Below are positions 36,563 through 45,119 of a stretch of DNA of 64,000 nt, one piece after another. Origin of the DNA: Rhizobium altiplani. Its GTDB lineage: Bacteria; Pseudomonadota; Alphaproteobacteria; Rhizobiales; Rhizobiaceae. The notes under the pieces were generated by a model that made no database searches, was not told the DNA's origin, and worked only from the letters and a program-made list of their open reading frames with translations. Position 1 is the stretch's first letter. Every line of letters begins with the position of its first letter. The stretch spans positions 250,501-314,500 of the forward strand of contig NZ_LNCD01000123.1 of NCBI RefSeq assembly GCF_001542405.1, read 5' to 3'. A program made the position numbers and the translations under genes.

Positions 36563-37234
36563 ATGAACAACTCCGATTCCATCTTGGATCGCATCTCGCT
36601 GAGCCGGCGCCATCTTCTCGGCTCGCTGGCCGCCGCTGCGGCGTCTGCGATTCCGATTGCTGCCTATGCGCAAGCGGCATCCGCTGCTTCAGGTGCCAGC
36701 ACCGCGCAGGCGATCGCGGATCACTTTTCGAGCGTCGCTACGATGCAGGGCGAATTCGTTCAATTCGGCCCGCGTGGCGAGCAGACCGGCGGAAAGTTCT
36801 ACATTCAGCGCCCCGGCAAACTGCGCTTCAACTATGACAATCCGTCACCGATCCGTGTCATCGCGGACGGCAAGAACGTCGCTGTTGGAAATATGAAGCT
36901 CAAGACGTGGGATCTCTACCCATTGTCGAAGACGCCGCTCAGCCTGCTGTTGGCGCAACGGATCGATCTCTCGGCCGGCTCGGTGAAGAGCGTGAAGCAG
37001 GAATCCGACCTGACGACGATCGCCCTTGGCAACAACACGATCTTCGGTAACTCGACAATTACGATGATGTTCGACCCGAAGACCTACGATCTCCGCCAGT
37101 GGACGATTACCGACAATCAGGGCAAAGACACTTCGGTGATGGTGTTCAACGTCAAGACTGGCGTCCAGTTCGACGACAAGGTGTTCAGGGTACCATACGA
37201 GGTAATCCCGGGAACGGCCGCTTACCGAGATTGA
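36563..37234 (+). CDS. lolA: Outer-membrane lipoprotein carrier LolA family protein
   Basis: A 223-residue periplasmic protein. The N-terminus SRRHLLGSL followed by an Ala-rich hydrophobic stretch and AYAQA is a signal peptide with a twin-arginine look. The mature part has the LolA landmarks MQGEFVQFGPRGEQTGGKFYIQRPGKLRFNY and the NQGKDTSVMVFN strand. It ferries lipoproteins to the outer membrane. AAAGGAG precedes the ATG. Confidence 0.88.
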   Translation: MNNSDSILDRISLSRRHLLGSLAAAAASAIPIAAYAQAASAASGASTAQAIADHFSSVATMQGEFVQFGPRGEQTGGKFYIQRPGKLRFNYDNPSPIRVIADGKNVAVGNMKLKTWDLYPLSKTPLSLLLAQRIDLSAGSVKSVKQESDLTTIALGNNTIFGNSTITMMFDPKTYDLRQWTITDNQGKDTSVMVFNVKTGVQFDDKVFRVPYEVIPGTAAYRD

Positions 37235-37255
37235 TTTCAGCTGTTTTACGAGAAG

Positions 37256-37284
37256 AACGCCTCGCGATCTCGCGGGGCGTTTTT
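37256..37284 (+). terminator. Rho-independent terminator after lolA
   Basis: An 11-bp stem (37256-37266 with 37271-37281, one G-U pair), ATCT loop and a T tract that begins inside the stem. Confidence 0.85.
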
Positions 37285-37360
37285 CTTTGCGCGCATCCGT
37301 TCCATCGGCAAAGCCTTTGCTCTAAAGCCAGTTCGTCCGGTTTTGAAAGGCAACGATGGA

Positions 37361-38164
37361 ATGAGCTTCTCGGTTACGACGTGGAATATCAACTCTCTGC
37401 GGCTGCGCATGCCGATCGTCGAGCAATTCGTCCTCAAACATAAGCCAGACATCCTTTGCTTCCAGGAAACGAAGGTTCCGAACGACTTGTTTCCTGCCTC
37501 GCCATTGCGCGCGATGGGCTACGAACACATCATCATCCATGGTCAGAAGGGCTATCATGGTGTTGCCATCGCATCGCGCGTTCCGTTGGTCGAGGACCAC
37601 CGGCAGGACTATTGCAACGTCGGCGACGCGCGGCACATCTCGGCCATCTTCGAGCGCGGTAGCCGGCGTATTCGGCTGCATAACTTCTACGTGCCGGCCG
37701 GAGGCGACGAACCGGATCGGGAGATCAATCCGAAGTTCGGCCACAAGCTCGATTTCATCGAGGAAATGAAGCAGCTCAAGGCAAATGGTGAGGCGAATAC
37801 ATCGTCAATCCTTGTCGGCGACCTCAACATTGCTCCGCTTGAGCATGACGTCTGGTCCCACAAGCAGTTGCTGAAGATCGTCAGCCACACGCCGGTGGAG
37901 ACAGAGGGCCTTCTCGAGGTGATGCAGCGCGGCGCCTGGCTCGACCTGATGCGGCAGCACGTGCCTGAGAACGAAAAGCTCTATACCTGGTGGAGCTATC
38001 GCGCCAAGGACTGGGAAGCGGCCGATCGCGGCCGTCGCCTTGACCACATCTGGAGCTCAAAGGATCTTGGGCCACACCTGCAGCGCATCGACATCCTGAA
38101 GGAAGCGCGCGGCTGGGAGCGGCCGTCCGACCACGTGCCTGTCACGGCGCACTTCAATCTCTGA
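37361..38164 (+). CDS. xthA: Exodeoxyribonuclease III
   Basis: A 267-residue exonuclease/AP endonuclease. TWNINSLRLR at the N-terminus, CFQETKV with the metal-binding Glu, GDLNIAP with the catalytic Asp and Asn, and the C-terminal RLDHIWSS and SDHVPVTAHF are all in place. It repairs abasic sites. The ATG at 37361 (MSFSVTTWN) is used rather than the TTG at 37343. Confidence 0.93.
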   Translation: MSFSVTTWNINSLRLRMPIVEQFVLKHKPDILCFQETKVPNDLFPASPLRAMGYEHIIIHGQKGYHGVAIASRVPLVEDHRQDYCNVGDARHISAIFERGSRRIRLHNFYVPAGGDEPDREINPKFGHKLDFIEEMKQLKANGEANTSSILVGDLNIAPLEHDVWSHKQLLKIVSHTPVETEGLLEVMQRGAWLDLMRQHVPENEKLYTWWSYRAKDWEAADRGRRLDHIWSSKDLGPHLQRIDILKEARGWERPSDHVPVTAHFNL

Positions 38165-38168
38165 TCTG

Positions 38169-38624
38169 TCAGATAAAGCGGTGAAGCTGGGCCGCGGCTC
38201 GGGCCGCAAGCTCGGCAATATTGTCGCGGATGCGGCTTTCGATCAGCCGGGCTGCATCCGGATACTCCTCGATCAACCGATGGAAGAGCGAGCGTGTGAT
38301 GCGGATGATGCTCGTGTCTTCCGTTGCAACGGCCGTAAACTTGCGTTCGACCAAGGTGATCAGGGCAAGTTCGGATAGAAGCGTGCCGGGTCCGACGGTG
38401 TTCTGGATCTCGGGCTGACCGTCGCGACCGGTGCGGCTGAGTTCGACATTGCCGCTGAGGATCACATAAGCGCTTTCTGCCGGCGAGCCCTCGCGGAAGA
38501 GCATCTGGCCGGCCGACATGACGCGGCGATCCGCACCAAAGGCGATCAGACGCAGCTGATCCTCGGACATGCCGTGGAACAGCGGCAGCTGCGACAGTAG
38601 CCTGATGTCGTCGTTTAGGGCCAT
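38169..38624 (-). CDS. Cyclic nucleotide-binding domain protein
   Basis: A 151-residue stand-alone cNMP-binding domain. GQMLFREGSPAESAYVILSGNVEL and the following TLLSELALI phosphate-binding segment match the family, but the usual Arg of the cAMP pocket is not obvious. There is no HTH domain. It lies 1 bp after a CenR-like response regulator gene; the same gene pair is known in other Rhizobiales. Partner and ligand are unknown. Confidence 0.85.
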   Translation of the reverse strand: MALNDDIRLLSQLPLFHGMSEDQLRLIAFGADRRVMSAGQMLFREGSPAESAYVILSGNVELSRTGRDGQPEIQNTVGPGTLLSELALITLVERKFTAVATEDTSIIRITRSLFHRLIEEYPDAARLIESRIRDNIAELAARAAAQLHRFI

Positions 38625-38625
38625 G

Positions 38626-39309
38626 CTACGGTATGATCTTGTAGCCGCCGTTTTCCGTTACCAGAATCTCGGCGTTGGAGGGATCGCGTTCGATCTTCTG
38701 GCGGAGACGGTAAACGTGGGTTTCCAGGGTGTGTGTCGTCACCCCCGAATTGTAACCCCACACCTCTTCCAGCAGCACGTCACGGGTGACGACCTTTTGC
38801 TCCGCGCGATAGAGGTAGCGAATGATCGCGGCTTCCTTTTCGGTCAGACGGATCTTCTGCCCGCTGTCCATCGTCAGGAGCTTCTGGCTCGGCTTGAAGA
38901 CGTAGGGGCCGACATTGAAGGTGGCGTCCTCGCTCTGCTCGTGCTGCCGCAGCTGCACGCGGATGCGGGCAAGCAGGACGGCAAAGCGGAAGGGCTTCGC
39001 GATGTAGTCGTTGGCGCCAGCCTCCAAGCCCAGGATCGTATCCGAGTCCGTGTCATGGCCGGTCAGCATGATGATCGGGGCTTTCAAGCCGCCCTTGCGC
39101 AGCAGCTTCACGGCTTCGCGGCCGTCCATGTCAGGCAGGCCCACATCCATGATCAACAGGTCGATCGGCGTTGATCGCGCGCGCTCGACACCCTTGGCCG
39201 CTGTCGTTTCCTGGAGGACCGTGAATTCGTCATAGAGCGAAAGCTGCTCCGTGAGTGTCTCGCGGAGGTCGTCATCATCATCCACCAAGAGAATGGTGCG
39301 TGCGGTCAT
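38626..39309 (-). CDS. cenR: OmpR/PhoB-family response regulator, CenR/OtpR-like
   Basis: A 227-residue regulator. The receiver domain has the acidic DDDDD pocket at residues 10-14, phospho-acceptor Asp55 and Lys in IAKPF. A winged-helix output domain follows (VWGYNSGVTTHTLETHVYRLRQKIE). The DDDDLRETLTEQL start resembles CenR of Caulobacter and OtpR of Brucella, cell-envelope regulators. No histidine kinase gene is adjacent. The CenR name is from memory of family features and gene context, so moderate confidence. Confidence 0.75.
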   Translation of the reverse strand: MTARTILLVDDDDDLRETLTEQLSLYDEFTVLQETTAAKGVERARSTPIDLLIMDVGLPDMDGREAVKLLRKGGLKAPIIMLTGHDTDSDTILGLEAGANDYIAKPFRFAVLLARIRVQLRQHEQSEDATFNVGPYVFKPSQKLLTMDSGQKIRLTEKEAAIIRYLYRAEQKVVTRDVLLEEVWGYNSGVTTHTLETHVYRLRQKIERDPSNAEILVTENGGYKIIP

Positions 39310-39405
39310 GCGGCTCTTTCCCTCGCCTACGGTCCCTCACTCCTACGCCAATTTTCCGGCATTGGCAAAGATCGGGTGACCGAGCTGTTGTCGTATACGA
39401 TGCTA

Positions 39406-39421
39406 TGTGATTTCAATCACA
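39406..39421. promoter_or_regulatory. CRP-type palindrome TGTGA-N6-TCACA
   Basis: TGTGATTTCAATCACA fits the CRP consensus exactly and forms a 7+2+7 palindrome. It lies in the 143-bp gap between the divergent response-regulator gene and the L,D-transpeptidase-like gene, about 97 bp from the former. A CRP/FNR-family regulator of this organism may bind it. Confidence 0.55.
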
Positions 39422-39452
39422 AACCTAGCAATCGCAAACACATGTGAGAAAA

Positions 39453-39995
39453 ATGGAGAAAACAAGGCGTCCGACGCGGATAAAGTCGACGACCCTCCTC
39501 GTTCGTCCTGCGCCCGGCAAAAAAGCAGGGCTTTGATCCAGTTCGGCGCCCTCAGGGTGCCTGCAGCGATCGGTCGTTCAGGCCGAACGGTTCTCAAGCG
39601 CGAGGGAGATGGCGCCACCCCTATCGCCTCGATGAAGTTGCTTTCCGGCTTCCGCCGCGGCGACCGGCCCACACATCTGGAGACGCCGCTTGCAATTCGC
39701 CGCATCCGTGAGGATATGCTCTGGTGCGACCAGCCGGACGACGCCAATTACAATCGCCTGGTCCGGGCGCCCTTCGGCCGCAGCCATGAGGATGAAGCGC
39801 AAGGACGGCCTCTACGACATCTGCCTCGTGCTCGACTGGAACGTCACGGCTCGGGCGCGCAATCGGGGCTCCGCGATTTTCTTCCATCTGATCAGGCCGG
39901 GTTACGAGCTGACCGCCGGCTGCGTCGCCGTTCATCCGCGCGATATGCAGCGTCTGCCCTTCATGCGCAGAGGCACTGTCGTTCGTGTTCTTTGA
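39453..39995 (+). pseudogene. L,D-transpeptidase (YkuD-type) gene with two frameshifts
   Basis: Three segments in two frames together make one YkuD-type cell-wall transpeptidase. The first runs from ATG 39453 to LVRPAPGKK. The frame then shifts at the A6 run 39519-39524, where one extra A would restore GKKSRAL. The middle runs to PFGRSHE near 39800, where two missing bases (or one extra) shift it back. The last segment, MKRKDGLYDICLVLDWN to TVVRVL, carries the catalytic HLIRPGYELTAGC motif. Either the gene is inactive or there are two sequencing errors; the homopolymer makes an error credible for the first. Confidence 0.75.
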
Positions 39996-40133
39996 CGCTC
40001 GGGGGTGATAAACCAGTCCCGCTTACCTATATGCCCTTTCGACCGGCGCACGGCTGAAATGCGCGCAGGGAAATCCGCAAGAAGCGGATTCAATCATGCC
40101 TCGTCCAATTCTTCAAAATTACGGAGACATATT

Positions 40134-40964
40134 GTGGCACAGCAACCCATCATCACTTTCCATGACGGACATTCCATTCCCCAGGTCGGTCTCGGCGTGT
40201 GGCAGACGCCCCAGGAGATTGCGGCACCGACGGTGCGCACGGCCATTGCCGCCGGCTATCGCCACATCGACACGGCGTCCGGCTACGACAACGAGGAAGG
40301 CGTCGGCGAGGGCATCCGGTCGTCCGGCCTCGATCGCAAGGACATTTTCGTCACCACCAAGCTCCGCAACACCGACCAGGGCTACGACGCGACCATGCGC
40401 GCCTTCGAAGGCAGCCTGAGGAAGCTCGGTACTGATTATGTCGATCTCTACCTCATCCACTGGCCGTCGCCGCAGCGTGGGCTCTATCGCGAAACCTGGA
40501 AGGCCTTCGTGAAGATCCGGGAAGAGGGCCGCGCTCGTTCGATCGGCGTTTCCAACTTCTATCCCGACCATCTCGAACAGATCATCGGCGATACAGGTGT
40601 CGTCCCTGTCATCAACCAGATCGAGCTGCATCCGGATTTCCAGCAGCGGGCGGCGCAGGAAGCGCACAAGAAGCTGAACATTGCCACCGAATCCTGGAGC
40701 CCGCTCGGTCAGGGCAAGTTGATCGCCGATGCGACGATTGGCGAGATCGCCAGGAAGCACGGAAAGACACCCGCGCAGGTCATCATCCGTTGGCACATCG
40801 ACGGCGGTCTCGTCGTCATTCCGAAGTCGGTGACGCCGTCGCGCATTGAGGAGAATTTCAAGGTCTTCGATTTCAAGCTGGATGCAGCCGACATGGCGGC
40901 GATTGCCAAGCTCGACGACAAGAGCGCCCGCATGGGGCCGGATCCGTACACGGCCAATTTCTGA
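40134..40964 (+). CDS. Aldo/keto reductase (2,5-diketogluconate reductase-like)
   Basis: A 276-residue AKR. HIDTASGYDNEEGVGEGI carries the catalytic Asp and Tyr, VTTKL the Lys and IHWPSP the His. IPKSVTPSRIEENF is the NADPH-binding C-terminal motif. It reduces aldehydes or keto sugars; the true substrate is unknown. The GTG at 40134 is chosen because GGAG lies 8 bp upstream and the protein then begins at the family N-terminus. Confidence 0.87.
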   Translation: MAQQPIITFHDGHSIPQVGLGVWQTPQEIAAPTVRTAIAAGYRHIDTASGYDNEEGVGEGIRSSGLDRKDIFVTTKLRNTDQGYDATMRAFEGSLRKLGTDYVDLYLIHWPSPQRGLYRETWKAFVKIREEGRARSIGVSNFYPDHLEQIIGDTGVVPVINQIELHPDFQQRAAQEAHKKLNIATESWSPLGQGKLIADATIGEIARKHGKTPAQVIIRWHIDGGLVVIPKSVTPSRIEENFKVFDFKLDAADMAAIAKLDDKSARMGPDPYTANF

Positions 40965-40977
40965 TCTGAACTTTGCG

Positions 40978-41007
40978 CTCCCTCCTCTCTATGCGGGGAG
41001 GAGGGAG
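40978..41007. terminator. Perfect 10-bp stem between convergent genes
   Basis: CTCCCTCCTC (40978-40987) pairs perfectly with 40998-41007 around a 10-nt loop between the convergent aldo/keto reductase and sixA-like genes. No T run follows on either side, so it is a weaker terminator candidate. Confidence 0.55.
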
Positions 41008-41020
41008 ACGCAGTTTTCGC

Positions 41021-41557
41021 TCAGGCGAGCGAACGCGGCGTGACGAACCGCTCCAGTGTGCCGCTCTTTGGCTTTAGCCCTTTCCAGCGATCCACATCGA
41101 ACTCGATGACGGCAAGTGCGGCTGTCGGGAATTTCTCCCTGATGCCAACACATGCCTCCGGGTCGCCTGCACCGATCAGGCCATCCGCAAGATCCTGAAA
41201 ACCGGGATTGTGTCCGATCAGCATGAGGGTCCGGACCGATGGATCGATCGACTGTATGACGGCAGCGATCTTCGCCGCAGAGGCTTCGTACAAGTCCTCC
41301 GAATCCTGCTTTGCGATCGAGGGCGGCAGCTTTTTGGCGACGAGTTTCCAGGTCTGCTGCGTGCGGCGCGCGGACGATACAAGCACGAGATCGGGAATAA
41401 GCTTTTCACGCGCGAGGTAGCGGCCCATCAATGGCGCTGTCTTTTCTCCACGGCCGGCCAGCGGGCGGTCGTGGTCGGCCACGTCCTCCGGCCATGCGGA
41501 TTTGGCGTGACGAAGAAGAAGCAGGCGTCGTTTGGTGGAGGGTTTTGCGGCGCTCAT
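41021..41557 (-). CDS. SixA-type histidine phosphatase
   Basis: A 178-residue histidine-phosphatase-fold protein. The catalytic LLLRHAKSAW motif has Arg16 and His17, and LIGHNPGFQ carries the second His. SixA dephosphorylates phosphohistidine on HPt or PTS proteins; in rhizobia it may act on the PTS-Ntr system. The target is inferred from the family only. Confidence 0.87.
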   Translation of the reverse strand: MSAAKPSTKRRLLLLRHAKSAWPEDVADHDRPLAGRGEKTAPLMGRYLAREKLIPDLVLVSSARRTQQTWKLVAKKLPPSIAKQDSEDLYEASAAKIAAVIQSIDPSVRTLMLIGHNPGFQDLADGLIGAGDPEACVGIREKFPTAALAVIEFDVDRWKGLKPKSGTLERFVTPRSLA

Positions 41558-41632
41558 ATGCTCACCTGAAAGGAGCCAGGGGGTCGAACGCGGCTATTGT
41601 CGCACCGAATACGTCCGGTGTCTGCCGAGATA

Positions 41633-41660
41633 GCCTCCCCCTCGTTTCCGAAGGGGAGGC
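41633..41660 (-). terminator. Stem-loop downstream of leuC
   Basis: GCCTCCCC (41633-41640) pairs with 41653-41660 just after the leuC stop. No T run follows on the minus strand, so it may be a processing or weak termination site. Confidence 0.5.
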
Positions 41661-41668
41661 CCTTATGC

Positions 41669-43078
41669 TTAGTTCCACTCGCGGATATCGACGAAGTGGC
41701 CGGCGATCGCCGCTGCGGCGGCCATCGCTGGAGACACCAGGTGCGTACGACCCTTGAAGCCCTGGCGGCCTTCGAAGTTGCGGTTCGAGGTCGAGGCGCA
41801 ACGTTCGCCGGGCTTCAGGCGGTCGTCGTTCATGGCGAGGCACATGGAGCAGCCGGGCTCGCGCCAGTCAAAGCCGGCTGCCTTGAAGATCTTGTCGAGG
41901 CCTTCCTTCTCCGCTTGCTCCTTCACGAGGCCGGAGCCCGGAACGATCATGGCGTTGACGGTCGAGGCAACGGTCTTGCCCTCGACGACCTTGGCAACAG
42001 CGCGCAGGTCTTCGATGCGGCCGTTCGTGCAGGAGCCGATGAAGACGCGGTCGATGTTGATCTCGGTGATCGGGGTGCCGGGCTTCAGGCCCATGTAATC
42101 AAGCGCACGCCACTTGGAAGCGCGCTTCGTCTCTTCCGGGATTTCATCAGGGTTCGGAACGACGCCCTGAACGGAAATGACGTCCTCCGGCGAAGAGCCC
42201 CAAGATACGATCGGCGGCAGTTCAGCGGCGTTGAGCTTCACAACGCGGTCAAAATGCGCGCCTTCGTCCGACTTCAGGGTCTTCCAGTAAGCGATTGCCT
42301 GCTCCAGCGCCTCGCCCTTCGGCGCGCGCGGCTTGCCCTTGATGTACTCGAAGGTGGTCTCGTCAGGCGCGATCAGGCCGGCGCGAGCGCCGCCTTCGAT
42401 CGACATGTTGCAGATGGTCATGCGGCCTTCCATCGACAGCGCGCGAATGGCTTCGCCGGCGTATTCGATAACGTAGCCGGTGCCGCCGGCGGTGCCGATT
42501 TCACCGATGATGGCGAGAACGATATCCTTGGCGGTGACGCCAGCCGGCAGTACGCCGTCGACCTGCACCAGCATGTTCTTCGCCTTCTTCTGGATCAGCG
42601 TCTGGGTGGCGAGCACGTGCTCGACCTCAGACGTGCCGATGCCATGGGCGAGCGAGCCGAAGGCGCCATGCGTCGAGGTGTGGCTGTCGCCGCAGACAAT
42701 CGTCATGCCGGGCAGGGTGAAGCCCTGTTCCGGTCCGATGATGTGGACGATGCCCTGGCGCTTGTCGTTTTCCGAGTAGTACTCGACATTGAATTCGGCG
42801 GCGTTGATGGCGAGTTGCTCGACCTGGATACGGCTCTCTTCGTTCTTGATGCCGAGATGGCGATCAGGCGACGTCGGGACGTTGTGGTCGACCACAGCCA
42901 GCGTCTTTTCCGGCGCGCGAACCTTGCGGCCAGTCATGCGCAGGCCTTCGAAGGCCTGCGGCGAGGTGACTTCGTGGACCAGGTGGCGGTCGATGTAGAG
43001 AAGACAGGTGCCGTCGTCCTGCTGATCGACCAGGTGGTCGTCCCAGATCTTGTCGTAAAGGGTACGCGGTGCGCTCAT
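41669..43078 (-). CDS. leuC: 3-Isopropylmalate dehydratase large subunit
   Basis: A 469-residue aconitase-family subunit for the second step of leucine synthesis. VVCGDSHTSTHGAFG holds the substrate-site His and Ser, and the [4Fe-4S] ligands are the Cys in IGSCTNGR and the pair in CSMCLAMN. It works with LeuD, which is not in this window. A 245-bp gap upstream holds no gene and no clear leucine leader peptide. Confidence 0.95.
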   Translation of the reverse strand: MSAPRTLYDKIWDDHLVDQQDDGTCLLYIDRHLVHEVTSPQAFEGLRMTGRKVRAPEKTLAVVDHNVPTSPDRHLGIKNEESRIQVEQLAINAAEFNVEYYSENDKRQGIVHIIGPEQGFTLPGMTIVCGDSHTSTHGAFGSLAHGIGTSEVEHVLATQTLIQKKAKNMLVQVDGVLPAGVTAKDIVLAIIGEIGTAGGTGYVIEYAGEAIRALSMEGRMTICNMSIEGGARAGLIAPDETTFEYIKGKPRAPKGEALEQAIAYWKTLKSDEGAHFDRVVKLNAAELPPIVSWGSSPEDVISVQGVVPNPDEIPEETKRASKWRALDYMGLKPGTPITEINIDRVFIGSCTNGRIEDLRAVAKVVEGKTVASTVNAMIVPGSGLVKEQAEKEGLDKIFKAAGFDWREPGCSMCLAMNDDRLKPGERCASTSNRNFEGRQGFKGRTHLVSPAMAAAAAIAGHFVDIREWN

Positions 43079-43323
43079 GGCGGTAGGTCCGTTCTTGGAT
43101 GCGTATGGAAAAATGGAGCTGGTGGCGGTGAGGCCCGCCGGGCCGTCATTCGATCAACGAAGTCGGCTGTTGAGTGCACCGGAAACGGCCGCAAAGAAGC
43201 GTGCCGGCAGGCGGTAATGATCCTGCAGCACGAAAATATGCGCCCCAATGCAACTGAACTTGGATTCCATGCGCTGTCACATACCAATTTTTCGCGACGG
43301 CGGCAATTCGAATCATTCGGCCG

Positions 43324-44145
43324 CTAACGCCGGTCTTTCCCGCGCATCCGTTTCTCGACCTGCCTCAGTGCAAGCGACAAACCGATCGTCAGGATGAGGT
43401 AGATATAGGTGACGATCGAATAGGTTTCAAAGAAACGAAACGAGCCGGAGGCATAGATCTTGCCCATCTGGGTGATGTCGGAGACGCCGAGCACCGACAC
43501 CAGCGACGAGTCCTTGACCATCGCCACGAAATCGTTCGACAGCGGCGGGAAGATCACCCTGATCGCCTGCGGGAACACCACAAAGCGGAAGCGGTGATAG
43601 CGCGACAGGCCGAGCGCCTTGGCGGCTTCGATCTGGCCGTGATCGACCGACTGGATCCCGGCGCGGAACACTTCCGCGATGAAGGAGGAATAGCCGATCA
43701 TCAAGGCGATGATTGCCCGCCACATCAGCGAGAAGTCGCGCACCATCACAGGTTCGCTGAGGCCGGCCTGGATCAGCGGGCGGGTCAGGAAATTGTAGGC
43801 GGCGACGATGCCGGGGGCGCCGACGAAGGCCACGTAGAACAGCAGCACCAGCATCGGCACGCCGCGGATGACTTCGACATAGAAGCGCGAGATCTGGCGA
43901 AGCACGACGCTGTCGGACAGTCCGAGCAGCGCGATGGCGAGACCGAGGATGGTTGCGAGTGCAAATCCCACCAGCGTCACGAAGATGGTAACACCGACGC
44001 CGTTGAAGACGGTGCGGAAGACCTGCGCATAGATGTCGTTGGCGATGATGACGACGGCAAGGACGATGCCGATCGCGACAAGGGCGACCAGCCACCAGGG
44101 ATAGTCGCCCTTACTGTGCCCAACAGGGGCCGGCTGAGGTGCCAT
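43324..44145 (-). CDS. Polar amino-acid ABC transporter permease
   Basis: A 273-residue HisM/GlnP-type permease. GVGVTIFVTLVGFALATILG is the first helix pair and YVEVIRGVPMLVLLFYV and EAAKALGLSRYHRFRFVVFPQAIR form the family and EAA loops. It lies 22 bp after the binding-protein gene. No ATPase or second permease gene follows, so it probably forms a homodimer and uses an ATPase encoded elsewhere. Confidence 0.88.
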   Translation of the reverse strand: MAPQPAPVGHSKGDYPWWLVALVAIGIVLAVVIIANDIYAQVFRTVFNGVGVTIFVTLVGFALATILGLAIALLGLSDSVVLRQISRFYVEVIRGVPMLVLLFYVAFVGAPGIVAAYNFLTRPLIQAGLSEPVMVRDFSLMWRAIIALMIGYSSFIAEVFRAGIQSVDHGQIEAAKALGLSRYHRFRFVVFPQAIRVIFPPLSNDFVAMVKDSSLVSVLGVSDITQMGKIYASGSFRFFETYSIVTYIYLILTIGLSLALRQVEKRMRGKDRR

Positions 44146-44167
44146 TAGGTGTTCGCCGAAGACGGGA

Positions 44168-44965
44168 TCATTCGCCCATCTTGTAGTCGAGGAACCACTT
44201 CTTGTTCAGCGCGTCGAAGGTGCCGTCGGCCTTCAGGCTTGCGATTGCGGCATTGACCGGGGCGACGAGATCGGAGCCCTTCGGGAAGATGAAACCGAAA
44301 TCCTCGGTGCCGAGCGGACCGCCGATGACCTTCAGGCTGCCATTCGAGGCGTCGACATAACCCTTGGCAGCGACGCTGTCGGTCAGCACCACGTCGACGT
44401 CGCCGGCCTTGAGCGCCTGGACGGTGGCGCCGAAGGTTTCGAAGAGCTTGACGCGTGGGTTTTGCTCGTTGCCATCAAGGATTTCGTAGACGGCGGTGTA
44501 GAAAGGCGAGGTGCCCGGCTGCGCGCCGACGAGGCCGTCATTGAAGGCGCCGAAGGTCTTGGCGTCGGTGAAGCGGCTTTCGTCGCCGCGCACCAGCATG
44601 AACTGCTGCGAGCGCATGTAGGGATCGGAGAAGTCGACCTTGGCCTTCCGGTCATCCTTGATGGTGATGCCGGTCATGCCGATGTTGTACTGGTTGTCGG
44701 AGACAGCCTGGATCATCGCGTCCCAGCTGGTGTTCTGATACTCGACCTTGAAGTTCAGCCGCTTGGCGATCTCGTTCATCGCATCATATTCCCAGCCGAT
44801 CGCCTTGCCCGACTTCGGATCGACGAACTGTAGCGGCGGATAGGCGTTCTCGGTGACGACGACGACCGACTTGCCCTTGAGGTCGGGAAGGTCGGCGGCG
44901 AGGGCGGCGAGCGGCGACAGGACAAGTGCGGTCAGTCCTGCAAGAACGGTGCGACGGAACTGCAT
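44168..44965 (-). CDS. Polar amino-acid ABC transporter substrate-binding protein
   Basis: A 265-residue family 3 binding protein. A signal peptide ends near ALAAD and the mature part begins VVVVTENAYPPLQFVD. IGMTGITIKDDRKAKVDFSDPY is the family signature. The ATG at 44965 follows GGGGAG. The amino acid bound cannot be told. Confidence 0.9.
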   Translation of the reverse strand: MQFRRTVLAGLTALVLSPLAALAADLPDLKGKSVVVVTENAYPPLQFVDPKSGKAIGWEYDAMNEIAKRLNFKVEYQNTSWDAMIQAVSDNQYNIGMTGITIKDDRKAKVDFSDPYMRSQQFMLVRGDESRFTDAKTFGAFNDGLVGAQPGTSPFYTAVYEILDGNEQNPRVKLFETFGATVQALKAGDVDVVLTDSVAAKGYVDASNGSLKVIGGPLGTEDFGFIFPKGSDLVAPVNAAIASLKADGTFDALNKKWFLDYKMGE

Positions 44966-45049
44966 TAAATATCTCCCCGAAATATAGTCCGCGAAACCTG
45001 TCATAGTTGCGAAGTGGATGGCAAGAGAATTGCCGCGTGTCGCCATTCA

Positions 45050-45078
45050 AAAACAGAAAAGGCGGTCCAAAGACCGCC
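45050..45078 (-). terminator. Terminator after the aldo/keto reductase gene
   Basis: A 7-bp stem (45061-45067 with 45072-45078), loop CAAA, followed on the minus strand by CTTTTCTGTTTTT. It lies about 40 bp beyond the stop of the minus-strand aldo/keto reductase. Confidence 0.75.
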
Positions 45079-45119
45079 CTTCCATGCAAAGATTTTTGCG
45101 GGACAGATTGCAAATGTCG

